Assembly (NCBI RefSeq): GCF_028532725.1
Contig: NZ_JAQKGU010000001.1
Location: forward strand, 496,001-560,000
DNA: 64,000 bases
DNA from: Desulfovibrio sp. Fe33
GTDB lineage: Bacteria > Desulfobacterota > Desulfovibrionia > Desulfovibrionales > Desulfovibrionaceae
Direction of reading: 5' to 3'
Part shown: positions 63,755-64,000 of the stretch, in pieces
Layout: the number at the start of each line of letters is the position of its first letter
Numbering within the stretch: the first letter of the stretch is position 1
The notes under the pieces: model-generated
What the model was told of the DNA's origin: nothing
Database searches by the model: none
Seen by the model: only the letters and a program-made list of their open reading frames with translations
Program-made: the position numbers and the translations under genes

Positions 63755-64000
63755 CTACCGGTGGTGTTGTTGCGTGGGAACTCCGGGGGAGTAGTTGGGA
63801 GCGGATGTTGGAGCCGACTTGGAAGTGTCGAGGTCGGCCATCGCGTTTTGCAGGGCGTCGACGCCGTATGCCTTGGCGAATTCCACCAACGCGTCGGCCG
63901 TGGCCGAACTTGTGGAGGGAACATTCCCCAGCACCTTGCCCGCAACAGCCTGCAAGGTGGTTGCGGACATGGACCTGACCACAGTCTCGGTGACGCTGTG
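63755..64000 (-). CDS. partial protein of unknown function (5' end outside window)
   Basis: The frame remains open to the right edge, so only the C-terminal ~80 residues are visible: SATTLQAVAGKVLGNVPS, FAKAYGVDALQNAMADLD, and a Ser/Pro/Gln-rich tail ending QQHHR. No domain is recognised. A GTG at 63982 could be an internal start, but the frame upstream also contains sense codons. It is the first visible gene of the lipoprotein operon. Confidence 0.6.
   Translation of the reverse strand, partial: HSVTETVVRSMSATTLQAVAGKVLGNVPSTSSATADALVEFAKAYGVDALQNAMADLDTSKSAPTSAPNYSPGVPTQQHHR

Overview
The window is about 64 kb of GC-rich, densely packed bacterial chromosome. It encodes about 50 protein genes in short operons, with no phage, insertion sequence, CRISPR array, tRNA or rRNA that I could recognise. 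The gene mix suggests a Gram-negative anaerobe of the Desulfovibrionales (Desulfovibrio / Pseudodesulfovibrio type). That is an inference from lipoprotein and Tat-like signals, a B12-dependent ribonucleotide reductase, a DUF4911 protein, acyl-CoA ligases each paired with a cupin regulator, and intergenic repeat families; no rRNA is present to confirm it.

Layout. 1-7.9 kb (minus strand): a four-gene membrane operon made of a short FtsX-like permease, a LolD/MacB-type ATPase, a 1,623-aa FtsX-like permease carrying a degenerate M28 peptidase domain, and a DUF6785-like multispanning protein that runs off the left edge. 8-9.6 kb: a membrane SpoIIE-type phosphatase whose first helix seems cut off by an in-frame TGA. 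9.7-11.6 kb: an unassigned operon (exported protein, unknown protein, PqqD-like protein). 11.7-18.3 kb: DUF4911, an HD-GYP protein, uvrA, a 3D-domain protein, a periplasmic solute-binding-like protein and a class I glutamine amidotransferase. 18.4-22.2 kb: an M48 metalloprotease with repeats, a self-inhibited Fic AMPylase preceded by a duplicated 21-bp motif, and a DUF362 protein. 22.6-27.2 kb: two consecutive pairs of XRE-cupin regulator plus acyl-CoA ligase. 27.5-29.7 kb: a TPR protein and a FetA/FetB-like ABC exporter. 29.8-31.2 kb: a gene-free tract consisting of two copies of a ~670-bp repeat. 31.3-38.3 kb: two glycosyltransferase genes (one fused to a polysaccharide deacetylase), a sigma-54 activator with a pseudo-receiver, a sugar-binding-like protein and an AhpD-like protein. 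38.5-44.2 kb: an ABC exporter with a very large insertion in its ATPase domain, then a one-polypeptide partner-switch protein (sensor, PP2C phosphatase and anti-sigma-type kinase) followed by its STAS antagonist. 44.4-52.2 kb: ada, a LysM lipoprotein, a conserved unknown gene, a histidine kinase, pgi, radA and azlCD. 52.4-57.1 kb: an aminotransferase, a methyltransferase and nrdJ. 57.1-64 kb: a 3 x 180-bp tandem repeat, then a metallophosphoesterase-rlmH-small acidic protein operon, a Lon-like protease, and a lipoprotein with a peptidoglycan-binding-like end.

Most genes are ordinary housekeeping or signalling genes. The unusual content is the intergenic repeat family (about eight copies, three of them in an exact 180-bp array with an open reading frame), the duplicated structured block at 29.8-31.2 kb, the 21-bp pair at the Fic gene, and several proteins with atypical architecture. 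All calls come from reading the sequence; no database search was run.
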